Shown here: in pieces, positions 7,013-13,135 of the stretch
Layout: the number at the start of each line of letters is the position of its first letter
Numbering within the stretch: position 1 is the stretch's first letter
Assembly (NCBI GenBank): GCA_028275005.1
Contig: JAQCNN010000292.1
Span: 1 to 20,851, forward strand
Length of the DNA: 20,851 nucleotides
Source of the DNA: Salinirussus sp.
Lineage (GTDB): Archaea; Halobacteriota; Halobacteria; Halobacteriales; Haloarculaceae
Direction: 5' to 3'
Position numbers and translations under genes: made by a program
Notes under the pieces: generated by a model
Seen by the model: the letters and a program-made list of their open reading frames with translations, nothing else
What the model was told of the DNA's origin: nothing
Database searches by the model: none

Positions 7013-7426
7013 ATGGGAACCATCTTCGTCGCGTACGGGGGCACCCCGGCCGAGCGGACCACGGTGCTCGAGTTCGCGGCCGAGCGGGCCGCCGCCAGCG
7101 GCGACGGGCTGTTCGTCTATCACGTCCAGGAAGCCGGCGACGAGTCCAGTCGCGAGATTCGGGTCAATATCCGGGAGTGTGTCGAGGGTGTCGCACCCGA
7201 CATCCCCCTGGAGGTCGACCTGAACGTCCAGGCGAACCCGTCCGAGGACACGAACGTCTCGACGCAAAAGCGCCTCACCGACGCCATCCTGGAGGGCGGC
7301 CGGGAGTTCGAGTACGTCGTCATGGGCGAGGTCGAACACGGCCGGGTCGAGGGGTTCGTCCTCCCGAGCATGAGCGAGGCCGTCCTGGACACGCACGCGG
7401 TCCCGGTCCTGCTCGTCCCCGTGTAG
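7013..7426 (+). CDS. Universal stress protein (UspA) family protein
   Basis: The 137-residue protein has the Usp alpha/beta fold pattern: an N-terminal strand TIFVAYGGTPAE, helix AAERAAASGDGLFVYHV, a later YVVMGEVEHGRVEGF segment and the C-terminal AVPVLLVPV strand typical of UspA proteins. In ATP-binding members a Gly-rich loop of the form GxxGx9G(S/T) precedes the last helix. Here the corresponding GEVEHGRVEGFVLPS lacks the standard final Gly, so ATP binding is uncertain. Haloarchaeal genomes encode many Usp copies, mostly of unknown role. Its last six codons plus stop form the first unit of a three-copy 20-bp tandem repeat that ends inside the convergent permease gene. Confidence 0.88.
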   Translation: MGTIFVAYGGTPAERTTVLEFAAERAAASGDGLFVYHVQEAGDESSREIRVNIRECVEGVAPDIPLEVDLNVQANPSEDTNVSTQKRLTDAILEGGREFEYVVMGEVEHGRVEGFVLPSMSEAVLDTHAVPVLLVPV

Positions 7427-7466
7427 TCCTGCTCGTCCCCGTGTAGTCCTGCTCGTCCCCGTCTAG
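7407..7466. repeat. Three-copy 20-bp tandem repeat spanning two stop codons
   Basis: The unit TCCTGCTCGTCCCCGTGTAG occurs at 7407-7426, 7427-7446 and 7447-7466; the third copy differs by one base (GTCTAG for GTGTAG). Copy 1 encodes the end of the Usp protein including its TAG. Copy 3 contains CTAG, whose minus-strand TAG at 7463-7465 ends the facing permease. Because 20 is not a multiple of three, the copies place TAG in different frames. Confidence 0.95.
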
Positions 7467-8275
7467 CCCAGGTCGGCCCGCTCGAACCGCCAGTAGCCAA
7501 ACAGTAGGGGCAGTAGTGTCCAGAACGCCAGCACGGCGAGCATCGCGCCGTCGCTCAGAAACACCGTGTCGCTGGCCCCCGGGCCGCCGGGCAGCAGGGA
7601 CCCGACGATGCTGTCGTACAGCCGCCCGAACGCACTCGACGGCGGAAACGACTCCAGAAACAGAAACCAGTCGGGCTGGGGACCGCCCTGCAGCGGGATC
7701 CCGAGCAGGACCTGGACCGCCAGGAGGAGCGGCGACCAGAGCACGACAGTCACGACAAAGAACCCGACGGCGAGTGCGACCGCGCGGGCGCGACTCCCGA
7801 CCGAGGCGGAGACCCCGACCGCGACGCCCACGAAGGAGACACCGAGCAGGCAGGTCAGCGCGGCCGTCCCGAGAGCCACGTCGACCGGGACCGTCCCGTA
7901 GACCGCGAGACTCGCGACCGCGCCGAGGGCAAAGGCGAGCAGGATACTCGCGACGACCAGGGCCGCGCGGGCGAGGAACTTCCCGACGACGACGTCACGA
8001 CGGGAGGGCGGGAGGCTGAGCAGGAGCCGGAGTGTGCCGGATTCGCGTTCCCCCGCTACCGAGAGGTAGGCGGCGACCAGCGCGACGATCGGGACGACGG
8101 TCCCCACCGCCTGTGTGGTGGCCTCGAAGGCCAGCCGGGCCGAGAAATCCCCGACGAGTCCGGGGACGGCGACGATCAGGACGACCAGGGCGGCGAGGAC
8201 CCCGGCCACCCCCCAGACCAGGTACGCCCGCGCGGCGTTCTCGAAGTCCTTCCGGGCGACCGCGAGCCACCTCAT
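7463..8275 (-). CDS. ABC-2 type transporter permease subunit
   Basis: This 270-residue protein has about six hydrophobic segments. An N-terminal cytoplasmic stretch (MRWLAVARKDFENAAR) precedes the first helix. A conserved cytoplasmic loop AGERESGTLRLLLSLP follows, which is the hallmark of ABC-2/NosY-type permeases, and four further helices end at FERADLG. It should form the membrane part of an exporter or membrane-remodelling complex with the adjacent ATPase. Its ATG overlaps the ATPase stop as ATGA, implying translational coupling. The substrate is unknown. The stop codon lies in the third copy of a tandem repeat shared with the convergent usp gene. Confidence 0.92.
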   Translation of the reverse strand: MRWLAVARKDFENAARAYLVWGVAGVLAALVVLIVAVPGLVGDFSARLAFEATTQAVGTVVPIVALVAAYLSVAGERESGTLRLLLSLPPSRRDVVVGKFLARAALVVASILLAFALGAVASLAVYGTVPVDVALGTAALTCLLGVSFVGVAVGVSASVGSRARAVALAVGFFVVTVVLWSPLLLAVQVLLGIPLQGGPQPDWFLFLESFPPSSAFGRLYDSIVGSLLPGGPGASDTVFLSDGAMLAVLAFWTLLPLLFGYWRFERADLG

Positions 8276-9180
8276 CGCCGCTCCCCCGTGTAGGCGGCAA
8301 ACAGTTCCTCGAGAGACGCCTCGGAGGTCGTGATATCCTGGACTGTGCCGCCGGCCTCGCGGACCCGGTCGACGACCGCGACCTTCGCCGCGGGGTCGGT
8401 GCAGGTGGCGGTGACCGACGCCTCACCGAAGGCGACTCCAGAGACCCCCTCGAGTTCGGTCAGGTGGAGTTCCGTCGGCAGGGCGTCCACCTCGAGGGTG
8501 ATCGTGGCGGCGGTGCCGACCTCCGCCCGGAGGCCGTCGATGGTGTCGACGGCGACCAGCGACCCGCCGTCGATGATCCCCACCCGGTCACAGACGGCCT
8601 GGACCTGGTCGAGGATGTGCGAGGAGAAAAACACCGTCGCGCCGCGGTCGGCCTCCTCGCGGACGATGGCACGCATCTCGCGGGCGCCGTTGGGGTCGAG
8701 CCCGTTCGTCGGCTCGTCGAGGACGAGCAGGTCGGGTTCGCCGACCAGCGCCATCCCCAGCGCGAGGCGCTGGCGCATCCCCTGGGAGTAGCCGCCGGCG
8801 CTGCGCCCGCCGGCCTCGGGGGCGAGCCCGACCCGCTCGAGGACCGCGTCGGGGTCGTCGTCGGCGTCTTTCAGGTCGACCGCGAGGTCGATGTGTGCCC
8901 GCCCGGAGAGACGGTCGTAGAGGTCGAACCCCTCCGGGAGCACACCGAGACGCTCGCGGACCGCGGTACTCTCGGCCTGGGCGTCCCGACCGAGCACCGT
9001 CGCGGTCCCGGCCGTTGGCCGGACGAAGTCCAGGAGGACGTTGATCGTCGTCGACTTGCCGGCGCCGTTTGGCCCGAGAAAGCCAAAGACCTCCCCTTCC
9101 TGCACTGTGAGGTCGAGGTCGTCGACAGCCGTCAGCCCGCCGAACCGTTTTGTCAGCCGCTCCGTCCGTATCGCCGTCAT
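8272..9180 (-). CDS. ABC transporter ATP-binding protein (exporter type)
   Basis: The 302-residue ATPase shows Walker A GPNGAGKST, a Q-loop region GVLPEGFDLYDRL, the ABC signature SQGMRQRL in the variant YSQGMRQRLAL, Walker B LLVLDEPTNGLDP and the switch His in SSHILDQV. A C-terminal extension of about 90 residues (ITLEVDALPTEL to EELFAAYTGERR) is typical of ATPases paired with ABC-2 permeases (CcmA/NatA/NosF-like). I start at the ATG at 9180 (MTAIRTERLTKRFGG) rather than at upstream in-frame sites because it begins the first strand of the domain. It is the first gene of a two-gene operon with the permease. Confidence 0.94.
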   Translation of the reverse strand: MTAIRTERLTKRFGGLTAVDDLDLTVQEGEVFGFLGPNGAGKSTTINVLLDFVRPTAGTATVLGRDAQAESTAVRERLGVLPEGFDLYDRLSGRAHIDLAVDLKDADDDPDAVLERVGLAPEAGGRSAGGYSQGMRQRLALGMALVGEPDLLVLDEPTNGLDPNGAREMRAIVREEADRGATVFFSSHILDQVQAVCDRVGIIDGGSLVAVDTIDGLRAEVGTAATITLEVDALPTELHLTELEGVSGVAFGEASVTATCTDPAAKVAVVDRVREAGGTVQDITTSEASLEELFAAYTGERR

Positions 9181-9217
9181 ACGAGGACCATCTCGACTGC
9201 CCACTCGGCTCCCGCGG

Positions 9218-9226
9218 AAATAAAAG
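9218..9226 (-). promoter_or_regulatory. TATA-like box of the ABC transporter operon
   Basis: CTTTTATTT on the minus strand lies 38-46 bases upstream of the ATG at 9180, implying a short leader of about 12 bases. It is the only AT-rich element in the 98-bp gap upstream of the operon. Confidence 0.45.
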
Positions 9227-9278
9227 GTCGCCGGCAGTCCCCCGCGACCGGGGCGTGGCCGTCACCGGGGGAGCCGGC

Positions 9279-9422
9279 TCAGGCCTCAATCTCGACGGCG
9301 TGGGAGGACTGGACCCAGGCGTGTCCGTTTGCTCGGTCGTAGATGACCGTGTCGCCGTCAGCCGTCTCGATAGACCCGTACGCCTCCTCGCCCCCGTCCG
9401 TCAGCTCTGATTTGCCGTTCAT
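9279..9422 (-). CDS. Small conserved haloarchaeal protein (47 residues, DUF7331-like)
   Basis: A 47-residue acidic frame starts with ATG at 9422. It reads MNGKSELTDGGEEAYGSIET, then ADGDTVIYDRANGHAWVQSS, then HAVEIEA. The central pattern of DGDTVIYDR followed by AWVQSS resembles a widespread haloarchaeal small-protein family that I remember as DUF7331 (adenylate-like short acidic proteins of unknown role); the number is not verified. High acidity and haloarchaeal codon use support coding. No membrane segment or metal motif is visible. It is divergent from thiDN and shares an AT-rich upstream region that contains a short palindrome. Confidence 0.75.
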   Translation of the reverse strand: MNGKSELTDGGEEAYGSIETADGDTVIYDRANGHAWVQSSHAVEIEA

Positions 9423-9451
9423 TTGCTATCTGCGGGCGTTAGTTGCCCTTC

Positions 9452-9462
9452 GATACGGTATC
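9452..9462. promoter_or_regulatory. Short palindrome in the divergent region upstream of the 47-residue gene and thiDN
   Basis: GATAC-G-GTATC is an 11-bp inverted repeat located 30-40 bases upstream of the ATG of the minus-strand small gene, where its TATA element should lie. It could be that promoter's core or an operator. AT-rich sequence continues to about 9530. Confidence 0.25.
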
Positions 9463-9581
9463 TACACTATTACTGTATAAACGTATCGCTGTTTGCTGTG
9501 TTTTGTCCGTATTTTACACCGGACGCGACGCAACGGACCCGTCGACAGCGGGGTGCGGTCGCGACGGCCGGCCCCACTACG

Positions 9582-9610
9582 GATTTGTACGACCGGGTTG
9601 TACGTCCGGC
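9582..9610 (+). promoter_or_regulatory. thiDN core promoter with a 13-bp imperfect tandem repeat
   Basis: GATTTGTA at 9582-9589 lies 23-30 bases upstream of the thiDN ATG. Overlapping it, TTGTACGACCGGG (9585-9597) is followed directly by TTGTACGTCCGGC (9598-9610), 11 of 13 positions identical, ending one base before the start codon. This arrangement could let a regulator cover both the TATA box and the start of transcription. No TPP riboswitch core such as CTGAGA is visible. Confidence 0.35.
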
Positions 9611-9611
9611 C

Positions 9612-10958
9612 ATGTCACGAGAGCCAGCGCCCGTCACGCCGCCAGTCGTCTGCACCATCGCCGGTAGTGACTCCGGCGGTGGTGCGGGGGTCCAGGCCGA
9701 CCTCAAGACGGTCGAGGCCGGCGGCGGGTTCGGGACCAGCGTCGTCACGAGCGTCACCGCACAGAACACGACCGGTGTGGCGAGCACCCACGTCCTGCCG
9801 GTCGAGGAGGTGGAGGCCCAGGCCGCCGCGGTCGTCGAGGACTTCGACGTGGCGGCGGTCAAGACCGGGATGCTCGCCACCACACCCGTCGTGGAACTGG
9901 TGACCGACCGGGTTGCCGGCCTGGACTGCCCGGCGGTCGTCGACCCGGTGATGGTCGCCGCCAGCGGGGACCGCCTGCTCGAACCCCAGGCCGAGGACGC
10001 ATACGCGGGGCTGGTCGCCGAGTCGACACTGGTGACGCCAAACGTCGACGAGGCCGAGGTGCTGACCGGCCGCGAGGTGACCGACCCCGAGAGCGCCGCC
10101 GCCGCCGGCGAGGACCTGGTGGACATCGGCGCCGACGCGGCCCTCGTGAAAGGCGGTCACCTCGAGGGCGAGGATGTCGTCGACGTGCTCGTCACCGACG
10201 ACACCGTCGAGACACTCCGGCACGCACGCGTCGACACGGCGGCCACACACGGCTCGGGCTGTACGCTCTCCTCGGCGGTCGCGACCCGGCTCGCGCACGG
10301 CGACGACCTCGCGACGGCGGTCCAGGAAGGCGTCGACCTGCTCGCCCGGGCGGTCCGGTACAACCTCGACGTCGGCGAGGGGCCGGGTGCAGTCCACCAC
10401 ACCGTCGGTATTCGGGGGCAGGCGGCCCGCCAGCCGACCGCGGAACACGTCGAGCAGGTCCTCCGTGCGCTCCGCGAGCGGGACATCTCCTCGGTGGTCC
10501 CCGAGGTAGGGATGGACGTCGTCGGCGCGACCCCCTACGCCGAGACCGAGGGGGAGTGTGCGGCTGTCGAGGGACGGGTCACGCGCACGCTCGACGGGGT
10601 CGCCGCCCCGCGTGGGGTCCGCTTCGGTGCGTCGACGACCGTCGCCGGCGCGCTACTGGCGGCCCGGGAGGCCGACGCCGCCCTCCGTTTCGCCGCGAAC
10701 TGCCGGTACGACGAGGGTGTCGAGGCGGCGCTCGCGGACCTGGACGGGCCGGTCGTCGAGTTCGACCGCGAGGAGCACGTCGACGACAGCGGCGTGGTGG
10801 TGACCCGTCAGGGTGTCCGGGCCGCCGTCACAGGAACCAGTGGGACACCCGTCGCCGCCGTTGGCGAGGGTGGGCCAAAGGAGCCGCTGGTCACGCTCTT
10901 CGCGACGGACACGGGGACGCTGGTCGACCGGGTGACGATGTTGGTCGAGGCGGTCTAG
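9612..10958 (+). CDS. thiDN: Bifunctional HMP/HMP-P kinase and thiamine-phosphate synthase (ThiD-ThiN fusion)
   Basis: This 448-residue protein joins two thiamine steps. The N-terminal ThiD domain (about residues 10-255) phosphorylates hydroxymethylpyrimidine; it shows CTIAGSDSGGGAGVQADLK, the VTSVTAQNTTGV segment, DPVMVA and the anion-hole GSGC at residues 214-217. The C-terminal ThiN domain (about 270-448) condenses the pyrimidine and thiazole moieties and is the archaeal substitute for ThiE; it shows VVPEVGMDVVGA, VRFGASTTVAG and FAANCRYDEG. The frame stays open to 9423, but the Cys- and Tyr-rich upstream part is unlike the family and lies over an AT-rich promoter region, so the ATG at 9612 is chosen. 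Its TAG stop shares the tetranucleotide CTAG with the stop of the convergent gene. Confidence 0.94.
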   Translation: MSREPAPVTPPVVCTIAGSDSGGGAGVQADLKTVEAGGGFGTSVVTSVTAQNTTGVASTHVLPVEEVEAQAAAVVEDFDVAAVKTGMLATTPVVELVTDRVAGLDCPAVVDPVMVAASGDRLLEPQAEDAYAGLVAESTLVTPNVDEAEVLTGREVTDPESAAAAGEDLVDIGADAALVKGGHLEGEDVVDVLVTDDTVETLRHARVDTAATHGSGCTLSSAVATRLAHGDDLATAVQEGVDLLARAVRYNLDVGEGPGAVHHTVGIRGQAARQPTAEHVEQVLRALRERDISSVVPEVGMDVVGATPYAETEGECAAVEGRVTRTLDGVAAPRGVRFGASTTVAGALLAAREADAALRFAANCRYDEGVEAALADLDGPVVEFDREEHVDDSGVVVTRQGVRAAVTGTSGTPVAAVGEGGPKEPLVTLFATDTGTLVDRVTMLVEAV

Positions 10959-13003
10959 CGGCCGAGCCCCCGCGTCCGGGCGAGCGCCAGGGCGACGGCG
11001 AGTGCCAGGAGGACACCGGTGACCCCGACCCCGGGCGTGGCACCCCCGGTCGTGGTGTCGGCACCGCTACGGGTGGCCCCGCGGTCTGTGGCCGTCGTGT
11101 CGCTCGCACCGTCGGTAGCCTCACCGTCGGTGGCCGTCGTCTCGTCGCTCGCGCCGGTGACCGTCACCGACCGGTCGCCGGCGGTGACCCGGTGGCTGCC
11201 AGCCGGCACCCGGACGCTGACCGAGACCGTCCGCTCGCCGCCGCCGGCCAGGTAGAGGGTGCGGCGCTCGACCGCGGTCCCGTCGCGGGCAACAGTTAGG
11301 TTCGTCCGGCCGGGCCGGTCGGCGTCGTTGCGGACGGTCACGGTCACCGTGACCGACCCGCCGGGTTCGACCCGGTCCCGGTCGGCCGCGAGCCCCGAGA
11401 CGGCTGGGACGGCCGGCTGCCGCACCTCGACGGTCCGGCGTGACTCCCCGACCGCCAGCGTGTAGCTGCCGGGCTCCCCGAAGGAGGCCGTGAGGGGAAC
11501 CGCGGCGGTCCCTTCAGGGTCGAGTTCGCCGGTCGCGGAGTCGACGACCCGGCCGTCCCGGGTCAGGGTCAGGTTGTACGCCCCCGTCCGGCCGCCGACG
11601 TTTGCGACCGTGGTGTTCACCGTGACGGACTCGCCGGTCACCACCCGGGCCGGGCCTGTGGCCGGCAGGCTCCCGGTACGGTAGGGACCACTGACCGCGA
11701 ACCCGTCGGTAGCCCGCCGGATACTCGCCGGGAGCGGCCCGTAAGCCTCGCTGTGCTCGGTGGCCGACCAGACGGGAGGGCGGTCAGTCGTCTCGGTGTA
11801 CCGGCTGGCCCGTTCGGCAACGGCCTCGGTGCCGGCCGCGCGGACCATCCGGCGGAACTCCCGGCCGGAGGTTGCCCCCGACCGCTCGTTGAGCCGGCGG
11901 AACACCCCTTGGAGGGTGCCCGCGCCGTCGGTCGCGAGCCGGGTCCGCCGGTCGAGGGCACCGGTCACGAGCGCGCCGACGTGGTAGTTCGCGGTCGACC
12001 ACGTCGCCGGGTTGGCGAGCACCGCATCCGAAAATCGGCTGTCGGCCCCGCGGCGAAGCAGGCGGGCGAACTCGCGGAAGCTGACCCGCTCCTGTCGGAG
12101 GGTCAACTGGGCGGCGTAGTACTGGGCGGTCGCCTCCGCGAGCCAGGTCGTCTCGGCGGTGAGATTGAACCGCTGACGGGTGTGGACGTACTCGTGGAGC
12201 CAGGCGTTGTCCGGGGTGTCGACGCGCTCGTCGGCGGTCACGTAGAGGTCCCGGTCGCCGCGCTGGAGGCCCTCGACCCCCCAGTCGACGGTCGTCGGCG
12301 CGGCGATCAGCAGGAGCTGTGGGTCCCGGTCGCCGACCCGGAGGGTGTCCGAGGCGGCGGTCAGGCTGTCGAACAGGGTCGCCCGCGGGACTGCCAGGTC
12401 GGCGGCCGCGGGGACGACCAGCCGGAACCGCTGGCCGTGAGCCGCGCGGGTGTACTCCTCGTGTGCCCCCAGAAAGACCATCGCCCGGCCGGCGACACCG
12501 GACCCGGCGGTGACGTTTCGCTGCTGCACGGCAATAGCGGTGTCCCCGCGGTAGGTGTAGCCAAAGGGGACACCGTCGTTCCGGGCGAGCGCCCAGTCAC
12601 CGGTGTCGGCAAAGACAAAGTCCCCGTCGCTACCCTCGGGGCCGCGCACGTTGCGGGTCTCGTTGACCGGGACGGTGAACGTCAGTGACGGTGTCTCCGT
12701 CACGCCGTCCCACTCGTAGGTGGTGCCGGCACCGGGGGTGAACCCGTCGGTACGGGGGTTCGCCGCGTCGGCCGGGAGCTGCGGGCGGACCCCCGAGACT
12801 GCCTCGGGGACGTCGAACTCCCACCGGATGTCGATGGCGCCCGGCCGGTCGGGCGTCAGCCGGAACTCCTGGGTGACGACGATCGTCTGCTCGGTCTGTG
12901 GCTCACCCTCGGAAGCGGGGACGGCCCCGGTCGCGGGTGCGACGGCTCCGGCGAGCGCGAGACCGGCCACGAGTGCCGCGACGAGCGCGCGGGCAGCCAC
13001 CAT
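10955..13003 (-). CDS. Secreted surface protein with HExxH metalloprotease-like domain and PGF-CTERM-like anchor
   Basis: The 682-residue protein has a Sec-type signal peptide (about residues 1-27) and a large N-terminal beta-rich domain. A gluzincin-like site HEYVH follows (H270, E271, H274), with WLAEATAQYY placing a possible third ligand at E290. Two CARDB-like beta domains lie near residues 440-620 (ESVTVNTTVANVGG and GGSVTVTVTVRNDADRPG). A Thr-rich stalk leads to a C-terminal helix. The C-terminus resembles a PGF-CTERM archaeosortase signal, but the motif reads PGVGV instead of PGFGV. The HExxH-to-Glu spacing (15 residues) is shorter than the 18 of classical M1 peptidases, so protease activity is inference. 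It probably acts at the cell surface. It converges on thiDN with overlapping stops. Confidence 0.85.
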   Translation of the reverse strand: MVAARALVAALVAGLALAGAVAPATGAVPASEGEPQTEQTIVVTQEFRLTPDRPGAIDIRWEFDVPEAVSGVRPQLPADAANPRTDGFTPGAGTTYEWDGVTETPSLTFTVPVNETRNVRGPEGSDGDFVFADTGDWALARNDGVPFGYTYRGDTAIAVQQRNVTAGSGVAGRAMVFLGAHEEYTRAAHGQRFRLVVPAAADLAVPRATLFDSLTAASDTLRVGDRDPQLLLIAAPTTVDWGVEGLQRGDRDLYVTADERVDTPDNAWLHEYVHTRQRFNLTAETTWLAEATAQYYAAQLTLRQERVSFREFARLLRRGADSRFSDAVLANPATWSTANYHVGALVTGALDRRTRLATDGAGTLQGVFRRLNERSGATSGREFRRMVRAAGTEAVAERASRYTETTDRPPVWSATEHSEAYGPLPASIRRATDGFAVSGPYRTGSLPATGPARVVTGESVTVNTTVANVGGRTGAYNLTLTRDGRVVDSATGELDPEGTAAVPLTASFGEPGSYTLAVGESRRTVEVRQPAVPAVSGLAADRDRVEPGGSVTVTVTVRNDADRPGRTNLTVARDGTAVERRTLYLAGGGERTVSVSVRVPAGSHRVTAGDRSVTVTGASDETTATDGEATDGASDTTATDRGATRSGADTTTGGATPGVGVTGVLLALAVALALARTRGLGR

Positions 13004-13025
13004 GCGCCTGGCTACGAGGCCGGGC

Positions 13026-13033
13026 GGATAGCT
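13026..13033 (-). promoter_or_regulatory. Weak TATA-like element upstream of the HExxH surface protein gene
   Basis: AGCTATCC on the minus strand lies 23-30 bases upstream of the ATG at 13003. The position fits but the match is poor. Confidence 0.25.
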
Positions 13034-13052
13034 CTACCGGCCACGGTCGGAG

Positions 13053-13068
13053 GGGGCGCGACCGCCCC
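13053..13068. repeat. Short inverted repeat between divergent genes
   Basis: GGGGCG, four bases, then CGCCCC could form a 6-bp GC hairpin in the 132-bp region between the surface protein gene and mutS. In DNA this GC-rich such a repeat can occur by chance. Confidence 0.2.
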
Positions 13069-13105
13069 ACCCGCGCTCGGGCCGTCCCCGCCCTTGACCC
13101 ACAGC

Positions 13106-13113
13106 GTTTTACC
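13106..13113 (+). promoter_or_regulatory. TATA-like box of the complete mutS
   Basis: GTTTTACC lies 23-30 bases upstream of the ATG at 13136, giving leaderless spacing and supporting that start over an in-frame TTG at 13094, which lies upstream of the box. Confidence 0.5.
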
Positions 13114-13135
13114 CGGCCGGGGTACAGGGGAGCGT

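Noticed and set aside
6919..7062. N-terminal extension of the mutase gene to 7062
   Set aside because: MFGTSGIRGPVGE is the canonical N-terminus of the family, and the upstream part overlaps the divergent usp promoter and start.
7407..7466. CRISPR-like array
   Set aside because: The three 20-bp units are directly adjacent without spacers and overlap coding sequence; no cas gene is present.
8032..9342. 436-codon open frame on the plus strand
   Set aside because: It is antisense to the ABC ATPase and permease, which have complete motifs and an ATGA overlap.
9423..9611. 63-codon extension of thiDN or a thiamine riboswitch in the upstream region
   Set aside because: The extension is Cys/Tyr/Phe-rich and covers an AT-rich promoter region. 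No CTGAGA-type core or other TPP-riboswitch signature was found, and a TATA-like box fits the ATG at 9612.
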